Source of the DNA: Atrichornis clamosus
Taxonomy: Eukaryota; Chordata; Aves; Passeriformes; Menuridae
NCBI GenBank assembly: GCA_013400975.1
Contig: WBMZ01006375.1
Coordinates: forward strand, 124,001 to 188,000
DNA: 64,000 bases
Direction: 5' to 3'
The notes beneath the pieces are model-generated. The model did not search any database, was not told the DNA's origin, and saw only the letters and a program-made list of their open reading frames with translations. How positions within the stretch are numbered: position 1 is the first letter of the stretch; each line of letters starts with the position of its first letter. Both the position numbers and the translations under genes were made by a program. Below are positions 50,547 through 63,000 of the stretch, one piece after another.

Positions 50547-50568
50547 TTTTTTTTTTTTTTCCTTTCAG
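50547..50568 (+). other. Very strong splice-acceptor-like tract
   Basis: A run of 14 T followed by 'cctttcag' is close to an ideal 3' splice site. Downstream, one frame stays open for about 23 codons from 50570 before a stop at about 50639, so any exon would be short, terminal or noncoding. The tract may also be an ordinary poly-T run that happens to end in AG. Confidence 0.2.
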
Positions 50569-50794
50569 TATAATGCAACCAAAAACCCCCTCTGTTTTGG
50601 AACATGTTGCCGGTTCAGGATGTAGAAAACCTGTGTGCTGATCGTGTCCAGTCAGAACTGCTAAGAGTTAACACACCAGAGCCCTCACTAATCTGGGTTG
50701 TAATTTGCACCACTGTAGCTGGGACTTTGCACTACTTTGTCTCCTAGTACAAGTCTAGGGAGAATTCCTTTCCCAGCTTTCCTTTGGAGAGCTT

Positions 50795-50812
50795 GGGGGC
50801 GGGAGGGGGGGG
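50795..50812 (+). other. Putative G-quadruplex motif
   Basis: G runs of 5, 3 and 8 are separated by single C and A bases. The run of 8 can supply two G triplets with a two-G loop, so the tract fits the G3N1-7 quadruplex rule on the plus strand. Function is unknown. Confidence 0.6.
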
Positions 50813-53800
50813 ACTTATACAAATCTCCAGGTAGCCTTGATGTCATGATCAGTATTCTGCTGTTATTTCCACTTGTCAGGCGCTATTCCAGTTGCACAGT
50901 TGGGAATGTTAAGCATCTGCTTTGTAAGTGTGTAGACATCAGGATCATTACAGATTTGTTTATGGAGATAAATTCTGCCTCTTTGGATTTGCGTGTGAAT
51001 TGAGGGGCAGACAGAAGTTTATGCTTTCAGTAAGAATTATAGGGACACTTTTAAGAGTAAATAAGCAATACAAAGTAATAAAAAACTAAAGGGTTAAATA
51101 TAGTATTTAGGCACTTCAAAGAAAAACTACTCACTCAATTATGTTTTGTGAACAGAAGTCTTAAAAATGCACCAGAATCACAATTTTTTTCTTACAAAAT
51201 AAGCAAATAGGATTGGTGCTGTGACATTTCTTTACTGTTGTTTATTTTAATAATCCAACTATGATAATATCTGATATAATAATAAACATAATTTTATGTG
51301 TCCTCTTTAGATTGTATTACCGAGAATTTTTTTTGCAGGTATGATTTTAAGAGGGTTTTTTGTTTTGTTTTGTTTTTTTTAAATTGTGGTGATAGTGTAA
51401 GTTTCAAGTTTAGTGTTTTATGCCTGTTAATATGGGAGTAGAGTTACCAGTAACATTTTTAGTACACACATAAAGGATGAGCTTTCCTTTGATCTTGCTT
51501 TGGTGTATTGGGAAAACACAGCCTAGTGACTTTCTGACATTACCAGTGTGGTGTGCACAGGTTTGCCTGGAGAAGCGTGCACCACAGTTTGCAGGAAGAG
51601 CTCTCTGTTTATAGACATAACACCAGATTTGAGCAGTGTCTTGATATTTGGCTGTCGTGTCTTTAGATACAGAATAAGAGTGGGTTTCTCTCTCCCTGGA
51701 GCTCTCCAGCTCTTTTAGTGTGAACAGATAGTTCTGACCCTGCTGATCTGTGAGCAGTGTACAGAGTTCTGCATTTCACCTGCGTGTGGAATGAGTTTCC
51801 TTATGAGTTGATTATCTGCTTGCCAAAGCCATCTGTGTTCCAAGCCCAGCCCTGCTTCAGTGAGATCAAGGATTAGAACTGTGGGGAAACCCTGGACAGT
51901 CAGGCTGTCCTGCATTAGAGCCCCTCGTGCTGCCTCCCTGCAGCTCTTCCACTTAGGGCACGTAAGGAACTGCCACTGGACTAGGACCCTTTTTGTATGC
52001 CAGTCTTGAATCCTGTGCCTTGAATGTCCAGTGCTTTTTCCAGATGGGGATGTTTGTGTGTTTAATCAGTCACCATTTCACAGAAACTGCAGTATTTGTC
52101 ATATGTGCCTTTCTGAAAATCCCGTGCCCTGTGCACTGATAGCCTCCGACGGTGTTGTCGCTGCTTGTGCTCAAGTCTCTTTAGTGCTTTCCTTAATCAG
52201 AGGGGCCAACCTCTGTGCTGCTGTTCAGTGCAGTGTGGCCCAGCCGTGGGGAGGTGCCTAGGTGTGGTTTTGTACAAACCGCTGGGTGCCAGAGCTCCGC
52301 ATTGCAATTTCAGTAGAGACATGATGAGCAGGAGGCCGTATATAATCTGAGAAAATTAGAACTTGATCAGGTAGTTTGCTGTAAATGTAAGCTGCAGGAA
52401 GACTGTAATATGTTGATGCATTTTGTCCACCTGTGGGAAACCAAAATAAGGTGATTTGATATGCCACACAAGCTTTTCTGTATAATCCAGGGAAGTGGGT
52501 GCTTTTACTATGCTGGAAAACCAGAGATATTTTTGAGCTGTCATGTTAACTTATCACTGGTATAAACCACTGCATGGCAGGGTGCTGGTTGTGTTTCCTT
52601 TTATTAATAGAACCCCCTCCTTTGGTTAGGTGAGGTTTCCCAAATGCTCATTCTAATTCTCAGCCAGGGTAATCTGGCCTCTATAAAAATGGCTTAATGC
52701 TCATTGCACACACTCATCAGTCGCACCAAATACCATGGAAATGGATGGTTCAGACAGCTAAGAGAAGGAAAAGACTGAAGAAAACTGGGAGACTTTATTT
52801 TACTCTTAGCTTGGTCTGCATGCAAAGTCAGTTTCTACATGAACTTCAATAGAGTGTAATCAGCAGTGGAGAAAACTAATTGCTTTGAACTTGATGTTAA
52901 ATAGTCAAATCATTCAAGTTTGAGTGTTGAATACTTTATTATTTATATTAGTATTACTTTGGAAGGCTAAATATAAGATTCTGTCATTCCATTTCTTCCT
53001 GAAACTCACCATCCTTTGAGGTGTTCAGCATTAAATTAAAAATGAAGTGTCTCCCCAGCTGGGGCATCTGTCCCCAGCAGAGAGTACAAACTGACAAGGA
53101 GGCCTTACAGAATGGTAGAGAACCACAGAAGACAAAGTCAGCGACTTCAGAAAATACCTCTGTGCCAGGACATTCTGTAAATTTCTCTGGAGAAATCCTA
53201 CAACCCTTCAAGAAAGTTGACCTCATTTGCATGTTTTGATTAGATTGCTGTCAGGCTTCTTCTGACTTCCTGCAAAGAAGAGAAAAGTAGTTTTCTGAAC
53301 AAGTCTCAGGAACTTCTTTAAGTCACAGTACATTCCTTATAAATAACTTTATAACTGAAGAGTGAGATTTTTGTGTACTGTGCCTAAATCTCTAGGGGGA
53401 AAAAATCTTTTATCATAAAGAAGAATTCTCTCCATCTATATTCTATCTTCCAGTTTAGTGAAGGGATCATCAATCTCCCAAGTAAATTCCTGAAGTATTT
53501 ATTAGTTAACGAAGGCTCTGGTATTTTCATGGCTGGGAGGCTGTTTTTTTTAAAGGACTGTAAATGAAAGCATAACTTAGGGGCATATTTCAGAGAGATA
53601 CAAAACTGCATGACAACTAAACAACTGTACATTGTGGAGTATCTTGAAGAAGTGTGGGGGGAGGAGAGAAAGAAAGAAAGAGTCTTATGCCCCCTCCAAA
53701 TGAGGGGAAATTCTAGGGGTAAAAAAATTAAGTTTGAAACTACTGATATATTTGGGTACAAGATAATGAGCTGCACAGCAGAGTTAAGTCACAGTGAGGT

Positions 53801-56800
53801 CTGCAGTGCTCACTGCCCTTAATAGGTGTATCAGCATCTTGCATAAGGATTAGGAGAATGTGTGCATGGAAAGACTTAAAACAGCCCAAAGAGAAAAAGG
53901 ACAAACGGTACTTTGTTAATTTTACTCGCAATTGCCACTTGAAAATACCCTGTTAACGTGGAAAGTCTTGTGTTTGCAAAGTGTGTTTGCTTCTGGTCAT
54001 TTGCATTATTTTCTTTAGGGAAGAGGATTTTATAAAAACATATAATGAGTTAGGCACTATTTTCAACTTGATGGGTGTTTCCTTAAGTGCCTTATACACA
54101 GAGAAAGAAAGGGTGGAAAATTTAGACTTGACAGCTTTGGCTTTTCTAAGAAAAAGGAAAGTATTCCAAGCAGTATTTCATCAACCAAAATACATATTAA
54201 AGATGCATTGGCTGTACCCCAAGGCTCTTTAGAGATGAGCCATAAAATCATAGTTGAAATACTTGTGCAAGTGAGGGTGAAAGAATTATGCTGCTTTCCA
54301 CTCTCATTAAAAGGTGCTATGGTTTATTTCGGTCTTCTACCGTAAACAGGTGGAAATAGTACGGAATGTAGAATTAGTTTGTCTTCTACTTCCTGAGTCA
54401 CTTATTCTTCTACTTTGTGATTACACGATGTTGGGGTTTCGTTTTGGTGTGATTGTTTTAACTGGGGAGTGTCTGCATTTACTTTTATAAGCTGTGATGC
54501 TGGATTTTGGATTGAGCTAACAAGTAGCTGGTCATTTACAGTTGAAGATCCTGGTGCTTGCTTTGGGAGTGAGGTATCTTTGAGTCGTTGTCAACCTAAC
54601 TGAAAAATGAAGTAATTAATGTGGTGGAGGTTCTTCCCTTGGCTGTTAGAGGTAGAGTTTAACTATATATGGATATATCAGGTCTGAATCACTTGAGCTG
54701 GACCTGCATGTTAGGCTGTTGATTATTTTGAAGTAATCATAATTTGGATGCAATTACAATTCAAACTATGTCTTGCTTTTCACAGGCAAAAAGTATTTTC
54801 TGCCAAAAATACTCCCTTGACTGCAAGTGCTCTCCTCCTGCTCCCCCTATCCCCAAAATGCACATATAGATAAAAACTCACAGAGAAGCCCAAATGGTGG
54901 GAGGAGAAGGGGATTTCTGGTTACTTACACTACTTTTTGCAATGAGAGATTAGTTTAAACCTCACCTGTTGGAAGATTTGACTCTTCATCTCATCTCGGT
55001 TTTACCAACGTGAAAGCAACAATGAGGAATCATGAAATACCCTGAGTAGTAAGGGATGTACAAGGATCCAGGAGTCCAAATCCTGGTTCTCCAAAGGGAC
55101 TCCAAGATCACACCGTGTGCCTGAGAGCATTGTCCCAGTGCTCCTTGAACTCTGGCAGGTTTGGTGCAGTGCAAAGGAGAGTGCAAGGTGTCCTGTGGCT
55201 AATCTTTACTGAGAACAAATGGAGCCAGGGGTGTTCCAGGGCACATTCCCAAGGACTCGGACCAGATTTCAAGAGGGCTCTCTCCTCTGCTGTCCTTGTT
55301 CAGTTTGAGATACAGGTGTCTGTGTCGTTGATTGCCATGCATGCTGTGCCTTCAGAGCTGCAGTCCAGTTCACTGGCAATTGGACAGAAGTGTCAAATCA
55401 TCGAAAAGATCTTACTGAAGTGCGTCAGGCTATGGTGGTGTATGAGAGACTCCTTTCCCCCTCCTAGAGGTTTGGGGGCAGAGGTTGAATTTCTCATGCA
55501 TGGTGCCTGCATGGTTTAGTTGGCAGGCAGAAGGGTGTTTTGGACCATCAAGTCAGAGAAACCTTTAAAACATCAGGTATAGGTTGGAGCAAAAAAGTGA
55601 TTTCCAGCCATGCACGTGGCTGCATCCAGAAGTCATTTGTGTTGGCCTCCTCTGGAATGGACAAGGAAATAGAGAATAAGTAAATAATGTAATTTTTCAC
55701 ATTGCTGCCATTAAAAGAACGGCAACCATCTGCCTTGGTTTTCTGTAAACCTCAGAGATAACTCTTTCATTAAAAAAAAAATCCCCAACATTGTTCAAGG
55801 CAACTGCAGTAGAATAACAGGAATTTTATAAAGGTAGCTTGCAATAGCTCCAAGAGCTATGGGCTGTTCTTTCTTTTCCAGCTTTAAAGCTGAATTACAC
55901 CACTGGAAGTCTTCATCTGTCTTCACTCCTTGTGCCCTCTCATGTGGCAAGTGTGTGCAGCAGTAAACAAGGAAGGACATCCTGAAAGATTTTCTGTCTC
56001 TTGCTTTTTTTATCAGCAGAAGTGTTTGTTGTTGGGAAGGGGGAGTTATTTCTTTTTCTTTTCTTTTCTTTTTTTTTTATCAGCTGCCACTGAATGGTTC
56101 TTTAAATTTTAATGGCTGGGAGAGGATGCTGAGTGTTGCCACAAGCTCTCCTGTTCCACTGGGGATATTGATTTGGATGTGTCTGTTGCTCACCTCTCCC
56201 TCTGGAATGCTGTGCCTTGTAGAGAAAAGTTGGCGACAATTTTAGAAAGCTCAACCAATTTGTAACATATGCAGTGGGCTCATGAAGGGGCAACTTTAGG
56301 TTCTTTTTATAAGATTTCAGTGATTTCAGATTTCAGTGTTAATTTCTAGTCAGCCTAAGTATAAAAGTAAACCGTAAGAAACAAAGACAAGACCTTCCAA
56401 CAGGTTGAGAATAAGGACATTTAAGGTCAATCTGTTTCACATCTTTATGCTATTAGTCTTTAGAGACATCTGTAATTCAGACAGTCCTAATATCCTTTGT
56501 GTTTTTCAGTTTTACATTTTGGCATCATATTCAGAGCCATTTTCCAGAACATTTAAAGAGAGGAAAATAAGATGCTTGGAAACAGCACTACGGTTTTGCT
56601 GAACTCCAGGGTACCATTTACTTTGAGAAATATTTAAGCAACTTCAATTGTTTCCTCTTTTAATGGCCTTTTAATTGAGTTTTAGGACAAGCCAATGAAA
56701 CTTTTTTCTTCTTGCAGTTCGTGTAACATTCAGAACTTCAACACCCATCAGTTAACAGGAAGTGTCTGACTTCTGTTGTTCATTATGTGTGTAACAGAGT

Positions 56801-59800
56801 GTGTCAACAGAAGATTGTTAGAATTAAAATGCAAATTTACTGTTTTTCTTTCATTAACATCACATGGTCTTAAATGAGGCCATTTCTATCCTGGAAACTT
56901 AAGAATTTCAAAGTTTGAGCTGTATGTAACATGTAGTTGTTAGGGTATTTTTCAAAAGGGGTTATCACCTCCTATGCAATGAAAATTTGCTACTACTATT
57001 TATCTAAGGTACTAAATCTAGCTACTGGAGTGCTTCTGTTGTGATGGGGAGTTTTGTTTGGTTGGGGTTTTTTTTTTAATTCCACTATGTTTTTATAAAA
57101 GAATTTTAATTTCTTGTTAAAATACCAAAAGTAAAAGGAGGTGCATTTTTAAAGAACTAACCTATTCTTCAGCAGCTCTGTGAAGGCAGTTCATTCGTTA
57201 GGTTGCACTCCTACAGGCTTAGCAAGCAGTGAGGATTTTACACAGAATATTTTCAGCATTAATTTAACAAATTTAAGCTTTCACTGTAAGTTTGCTATTA
57301 TTTTTTTTTTCCATACTGAGCAGTTATGAGTGTACCTGCAATTCAAGGTTGAGTTTGCAATATGTGCTTTTATACAGACCCTACCGTGTCCTGACACTCA
57401 GTTCCATTAATTCCTCCCTCTCTCTCTGAGAACTGTGTGTATCACCGGCAGGCTTGTTGGTGTAGTCAGCAGTGGACTGGAGTCTCTCTGTAAAAGAAGA
57501 ATGACAAATGATCCCATCTTAACTGTTCCTGAGCTGCAGCTCTGTCCTGACCTCAGTCATAGCTCTCCAAGCTGAACTAAAGTTCTGTCTCAGTGTCCTG
57601 ACCCTCTATCCTACTTGCAGGAGAGCACGAGGAATCTCTTCCCAGCTCTGCATGTGCAGTTGTTGAGCTGTGCCATGAACCCGACCCCAGCTGTTGTTGT
57701 TGTACCTCTCTAGGCAAAGCAGGACAAGAGGATTCCATCTTTAAGGGCCTTCAGTTCCCTAACTCTGGCATAGACCAAAAACGTACTGCTAGTGTTCAAA
57801 GGCTGATGTTCTTCCTGGAGAGGCTAAAAAGTCACTGCAGTGTTTGGAATGCACCTGTGATCCTTGCTGGAGGGTCCAAGGTATCCAGGTTAGAGAGTCC
57901 AATCCGTTGGGCAAATTAGCACATTGATCTTGTTTTCTGGCAATTGGGTTCCTATATGACATTATATATATTAATGACTGATACATTTTGCAAGTTTTCA
58001 GAATACCACAGACAGAAGGGTCAATTTCCTTGGCACCACAGGCAACTCCAGCTCAACTAATTTATAGATACTCTAAATTAGTTTATAAATCATATTGGAT
58101 GACAACTAAGTATCAAAGAAACAGAGAAAGGAGGTTTCTGTGCCTAACGTAGTTACAGAGATGTTGTGTCACAGGATGTCAGAGAGAGGAGAGAAAAGCT
58201 GTGTTTCCTTTATACAGCACATGAATGTTTCTTCATCTAAAAAAGCTGACTTCTAGCCATGAAGAGTTAATATTGATGAGGAATGTGTGGAAACCTTACA
58301 TAACTCGTTCAGTCTCATCTCATGGGTGTTTCTCTGTACACTCTGCCAGAACTAATTTCACGGTTTTAAAACAACTCATGGTACAAAAAGAATACGTAAT
58401 GAGTTGCCGTGAGATATGATTGTTTCCCATTTGAGAGATAGAAAGACCTGTAGCTCTCCAGGACTTATTAAGAATCATTTCTCAATTAAGCACGGGGTGT
58501 ATAGCTTGACAAAGGCTGTGTGGTTCCTCTTGAATACATCAGGGTTTGGCTGAGCAAAGCAGACCTTTTGCAAGCAGTTGAGATGCTCTTCCCCCTCCTT
58601 CTCCTCAGCATCTTTTCCTCTTCTAGCTTATAAATTCAAAGAGACCGTAAGCTTGTGTAGACAAAAAACACTGACCTGGCATGGTCTGTCTTATCCTGCA
58701 TTCTGAATCCCTGTCATATCTTGGAGTTTGAAAACAGACAAAGCTTTCTGGTGCTGTCAGAAAAGTCATATTTGAGAAAGGAAGCAGCATCCAAACTGTC
58801 AAGACCAATACTTGCTCCCTCTCAGCCAGTGACGTTTCACTCCTGAAGCCTGCATAGCAATAAACTTCTTACTTCAGTTTCCAACAGACAGAGTCTACAC
58901 AAAATGCTGGCAAAAGCAGAGTCCAAGGAAAGGAAGTTGGGTGGAATGGGCTGGTGAAAAGGAATCTGTTCATTCTGAGATTAGATATGTACAGATAGAC
59001 AAATTAGGTTCCGCCTTGGTAAGAAAGGCAGAAAATAATGGTACACAAACCCCCTAATATTATACAAAATGGGGGAATGCTTTAGAAAGTGTGCCTGAGG
59101 TGCAAGCCAGCAGTTTGTGCCACAAATCTTACCCTAGTTTGAAAACCAGCTTTTTGGATGGTGGAACAAAAAAAAAAAAAATAGTTTTGATCAATTAGTT
59201 ATTGCAGAGACAGTGGACCGTAAAACTACTCTTCCCATCTCTGCGTTTCAGGCAGATGTGAAGCAGAGTACAAGTTCAGTTTGCTGGCCCTGGCAAGGTC
59301 CCATATCACTTTTTGAGGCAGGAAGTCAAAGGGGACTTAACTGGCTAATATTTGCCCCAGTCTTTCCAAGTCATAAAGTGAGATTTATTTCAAAGTATCA
59401 GAGCCACTTCAGTTCAAATGAATTAAAGTAGCCTTAAATGCTAAGGGAAAGTTATGAGGATCTTTGGACCTCCAAAATACTTTAGTAAAGCAGCTGGGAT
59501 TACTAGTAAAATTTCCCTGCTGTAAAAACGTGATTTGAAACAGAAACATGGATGGATTGAGAGGGATCTCCTCCAACACAGTACATGGTGTTACTGTGCA
59601 GCTGTGAGACCTATCATTGCAGTCAGCAGTCTTGAATGGAAAATTCGGTGTGATGACTCACTGTTCTCTACATCTTCATGTGCTGGAAATATAGAAACAA
59701 TGGAAACATTCCTTCATCTATCCCCTTATTTGCCCTGCTGCTCTCTAGGGAGAGCTGTTATGGATATTGCTTTTGTGGCTGGAAGAGAGAGGAGGGGGTG

Positions 59801-60007
59801 GTGGGAAGGTGCAGGATCCATTGTTTCTGTGCTGCCAGGTGCCCACCTCAGGCACCAGGTGAGGCTTTAGTCACAAGGAAGGGTTACACTGTTCTGTCTG
59901 CTGGGCTGGAGTGGTGACATGACAGATGATGTGGTGGCAGGATGCATGAAATAATTTAGATTAACCTCTCAAATTTTCTGTAACAGCAGTGCTGGAAGTC
60001 CTGCTAG
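50813..60007. other. AT-rich noncoding DNA with simple repeats
   Basis: No gene supported. The region holds a T/G tract near 51353-51380, an AT-rich stretch at about 51235-51300, short GAAA repeats at 53667-53681 and a TTTTC-type pyrimidine tract at about 56050-56078. A10 lies near 55772, a GGGG-T10 junction at 57064-57077 and A14 at 59168-59181. A GC-richer patch is at about 57500-57740. Confidence 0.6.
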
Positions 60008-60028
60008 TTCTTGGAAGAAATCCAAGAA
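60008..60028. promoter_or_regulatory. Inverted repeat containing a STAT-like site
   Basis: 'ttcttgga' and 'tccaagaa' flank 'agaaa' as exact reverse complements. The left side reads TTCTTGGAA, matching the STAT consensus TTCN3GAA. It lies in otherwise plain DNA, so function is speculative. Confidence 0.25.
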
Positions 60029-63000
60029 CAAATTTCCATGCTTCTTATCCCAAACTCAGTAGTGCTGAAGGAAATTTTACTTCAGTAAAAATCATCTATG
60101 TCCCAATAGGAAATATACCTTTTTATAGGAAGGGGGTTTTTTTTCACTTGTAAAACCTGTCATTTTTAATGTGGGAAAGAACCAGATGATGTGAGGCACA
60201 AACACACGTTGCTTCTCTTTTTAGAAAACCAGGGAGAATAGGGATGCAAATTAGTTCACTATACAGTTCTAATTAATCAGCCTCTCTTCCCTTTTCTTTA
60301 TTCCAGTTACCTTGAATTAGAAGTCATGTTATCCTTTGGGCTCCGACTGACTTAATGTTTTAGAAAACTGCCTGCTCCTTATCTGACAAAGAAGTCAGAA
60401 AGGGTCAATACCCTTTGTATTGTAGTTACTCCAAAACAATGACTGATTTTAGTTAGAATGGTATTTCAGGGCTATTTTGCTTCTCATATTTCAAAGCACA
60501 GCTGAAAATAAAGCGAGTGTGCCCTGAGACACTGTAACATATGTTGAAGGAATGTTCTATAAAGATAAACAGTTCCCCAGCATTAGCTGTAGATAGAATC
60601 TAGATTTGATTATGCTGTTTGACCTGTCCAAGATTCAGAGATGTCTGAGCCTGAGGTTTTTTTGATTTTGCAGGGAAGGAAGGAGAAGGAAAGATTGTCG
60701 TAGAGTAAGCAGAAAATTATTTAGCAGTTCCCTGTTATGTTCATTAAGAAGGCAGAGTGAGACACTGAACTGTTATTTCAGTCAAATCTTCATTTCATTT
60801 ATGTCAGTATTTTGTAAATAATTAATATGACATTTTAAGTTGACTTGTTTCCCAAAATAGCTGGAGTACAATAATAAACTGCACTGCAGTCAATAGAAAT
60901 AGCTATAATAACATGTCCTGTTTTGAAATTATTTTCACTTACCAGTCAAGCTGAATATTAGTGCTTCTAGGTAGGAGGTTATTAACTGTATTTGCTCTTT
61001 GAAGAGAAAAGAGCTTCTCATAAAGGTGACTTCAACAGCAAAGAAAAATTTCACAGCAGTAGCCAATTTCCTCTGGGAACAGTTCCATGATTTCCCAGTC
61101 CAATGTAGATCTACTCTTCTGCTCACTTAGAGGCAGGGGCAAGAAAGCTCAGGAAGCCCCTGAGATGGGGACAGGGAAGATTCCAAATGTCACATAGACT
61201 TAACTGTATCCATGCCAATGGCAGTTTCTTGGGATACAGCAGCCGGGAAACCATGGAGCTGAACAGGGCCCAAAATACAGCTCTCCAGCAAACCAAACGA
61301 AGCTCAAGGAAGCTCTTGAAGTTTTGCAAGATCTTTTCCAGAATTTTTTTCATTAGGGGACATTAGGTAGTCAGTCCTCCTCTAGGATCTATGAGTTTTA
61401 TTCGTTGCCTGCTTACAAGGGAGCCGGTTGTGCTGATGGCCTCATGCACTTTTGGGACTGGAAACCTTCCTAGTACAGAAACATCACTGCTCAATGTTTA
61501 GAGTGGCTGAGGAAGTGGAAAAAGAGCATTAGAGGATCCCTCAGTGGCAACACTGACTCCAAGATTTAAAAGATGACGTTAACCTACGGGCAGAAGTGGA
61601 AGAGCACTACTTATTAATTTTGCTCATTTATTAAATGTCTGTGAGAGTTTTACGAAGCAGCCCAGTTGAACTTGCCTATTTTTTTTTTACCTCAGACTGA
61701 AGGCTGGATAAAGCCCAAGGGAGGATGTATTCTGTAACACTTAAATGGTGTGCAATTCATAATTAGCTATAGTGAAGATTTGACTTTGGCCAGTTGAGCG
61801 GAGACAGGATATTTTTATTTTTGGAGCTAAGGTCTTCACCTCACTACTGTGGTGCAACATTCTGGAAATGCTGGGAGTGATTGATGTACATGGCCAGCTT
61901 TTATGTGTTCAGATTAACTCATATGAACACTTATTATTCTGGGTACTGTGAGGTCACTGATGCTTTTAAACAGCACTGAAGGGTCACTGCTAGACTCCGA
62001 ATAAAATCCCAGGATCCCAGAATTTTTCTTCTGTATTCCTATTCATATATTAGAATTCCAGGGTCTTTCATATATTCTACCTTCAAATTTGACTTATGGC
62101 CATAGTCCACGAAAAGAGGACTGCACAGCTAAATTTAGCCAGTGAAAAGAGCAGGAAAGTCTTTTAAGTTGTATTCTTTAACACATTCGTTGTGTCCCTC
62201 CCCACCTTCCTGACCCCCTTTTCCTTTCCTTTCTAAGTCATGAGAAACATTACCACCACCTCTAACTTTTCTTGGCCAACTGAAGAATAAGTTTTAATTT
62301 TAATACCCCTCTCAAGCTGCAACATTTAAGGATATACAGGTTACAAACTGTGTATTTTTTTTTTTCTAGTGCTGACAGGGGAAAGTAATTTCTCATTCTC
62401 TTTCTTTTCCTCTTTTCCGCTTTGGGATGCCAGCCTTGCAAATCAATATTTCATTTTGAAGGAGCCATGTTTGATGCCAGTTCTACTTATTTGCTTTGCA
62501 GTCACTGCAGTAATTCTTTGTAGCTCTGTCAGTATGTAAATTAAACCAAGCATAGATAGCTTTGTGTTGCTTAATGTTCAGCTGATAAAAATTAATGTGG
62601 TGTGAAATGAGCATTTTATCTGACTGCAGATACAGTGCCGGAGTTAATTAGACTGGCAGAGCAAAACGTTATTAAACATACAGGCCCCTGATCATCAAGA
62701 GCTGGGTGAACCTCAAAAATGTGGGTTTGGGTGGGCAGTGTAATGTAAATTGAGTGAGGCAGCCTCAAAGCAAACACACTGAGAATGGTGCCCTCCTTCA
62801 GCAATAAGACATGACAGACAGAGCAGTAGTGCTGATGAATGCATGCCTTGGGTGCACAGTGTAAGGTACAAGGCAAGCCAAATGCTTCCAGCACGCTTGG
62901 GAAGTGCATTAATCAGCATTAACACATGATCTACAATGTCTTATTGTCATTAAACATTGCCACTTCTTAAGTTCAGAATTCGGTGACAGTTAAATGATCA

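Noticed and set aside
53981..54232. 83-codon plus-strand frame after an acceptor-like 'ttttctttag'
   Set aside because: There is no donor, poly-A signal or recognisable peptide. Acceptor-like tracts are common in AT-rich DNA.
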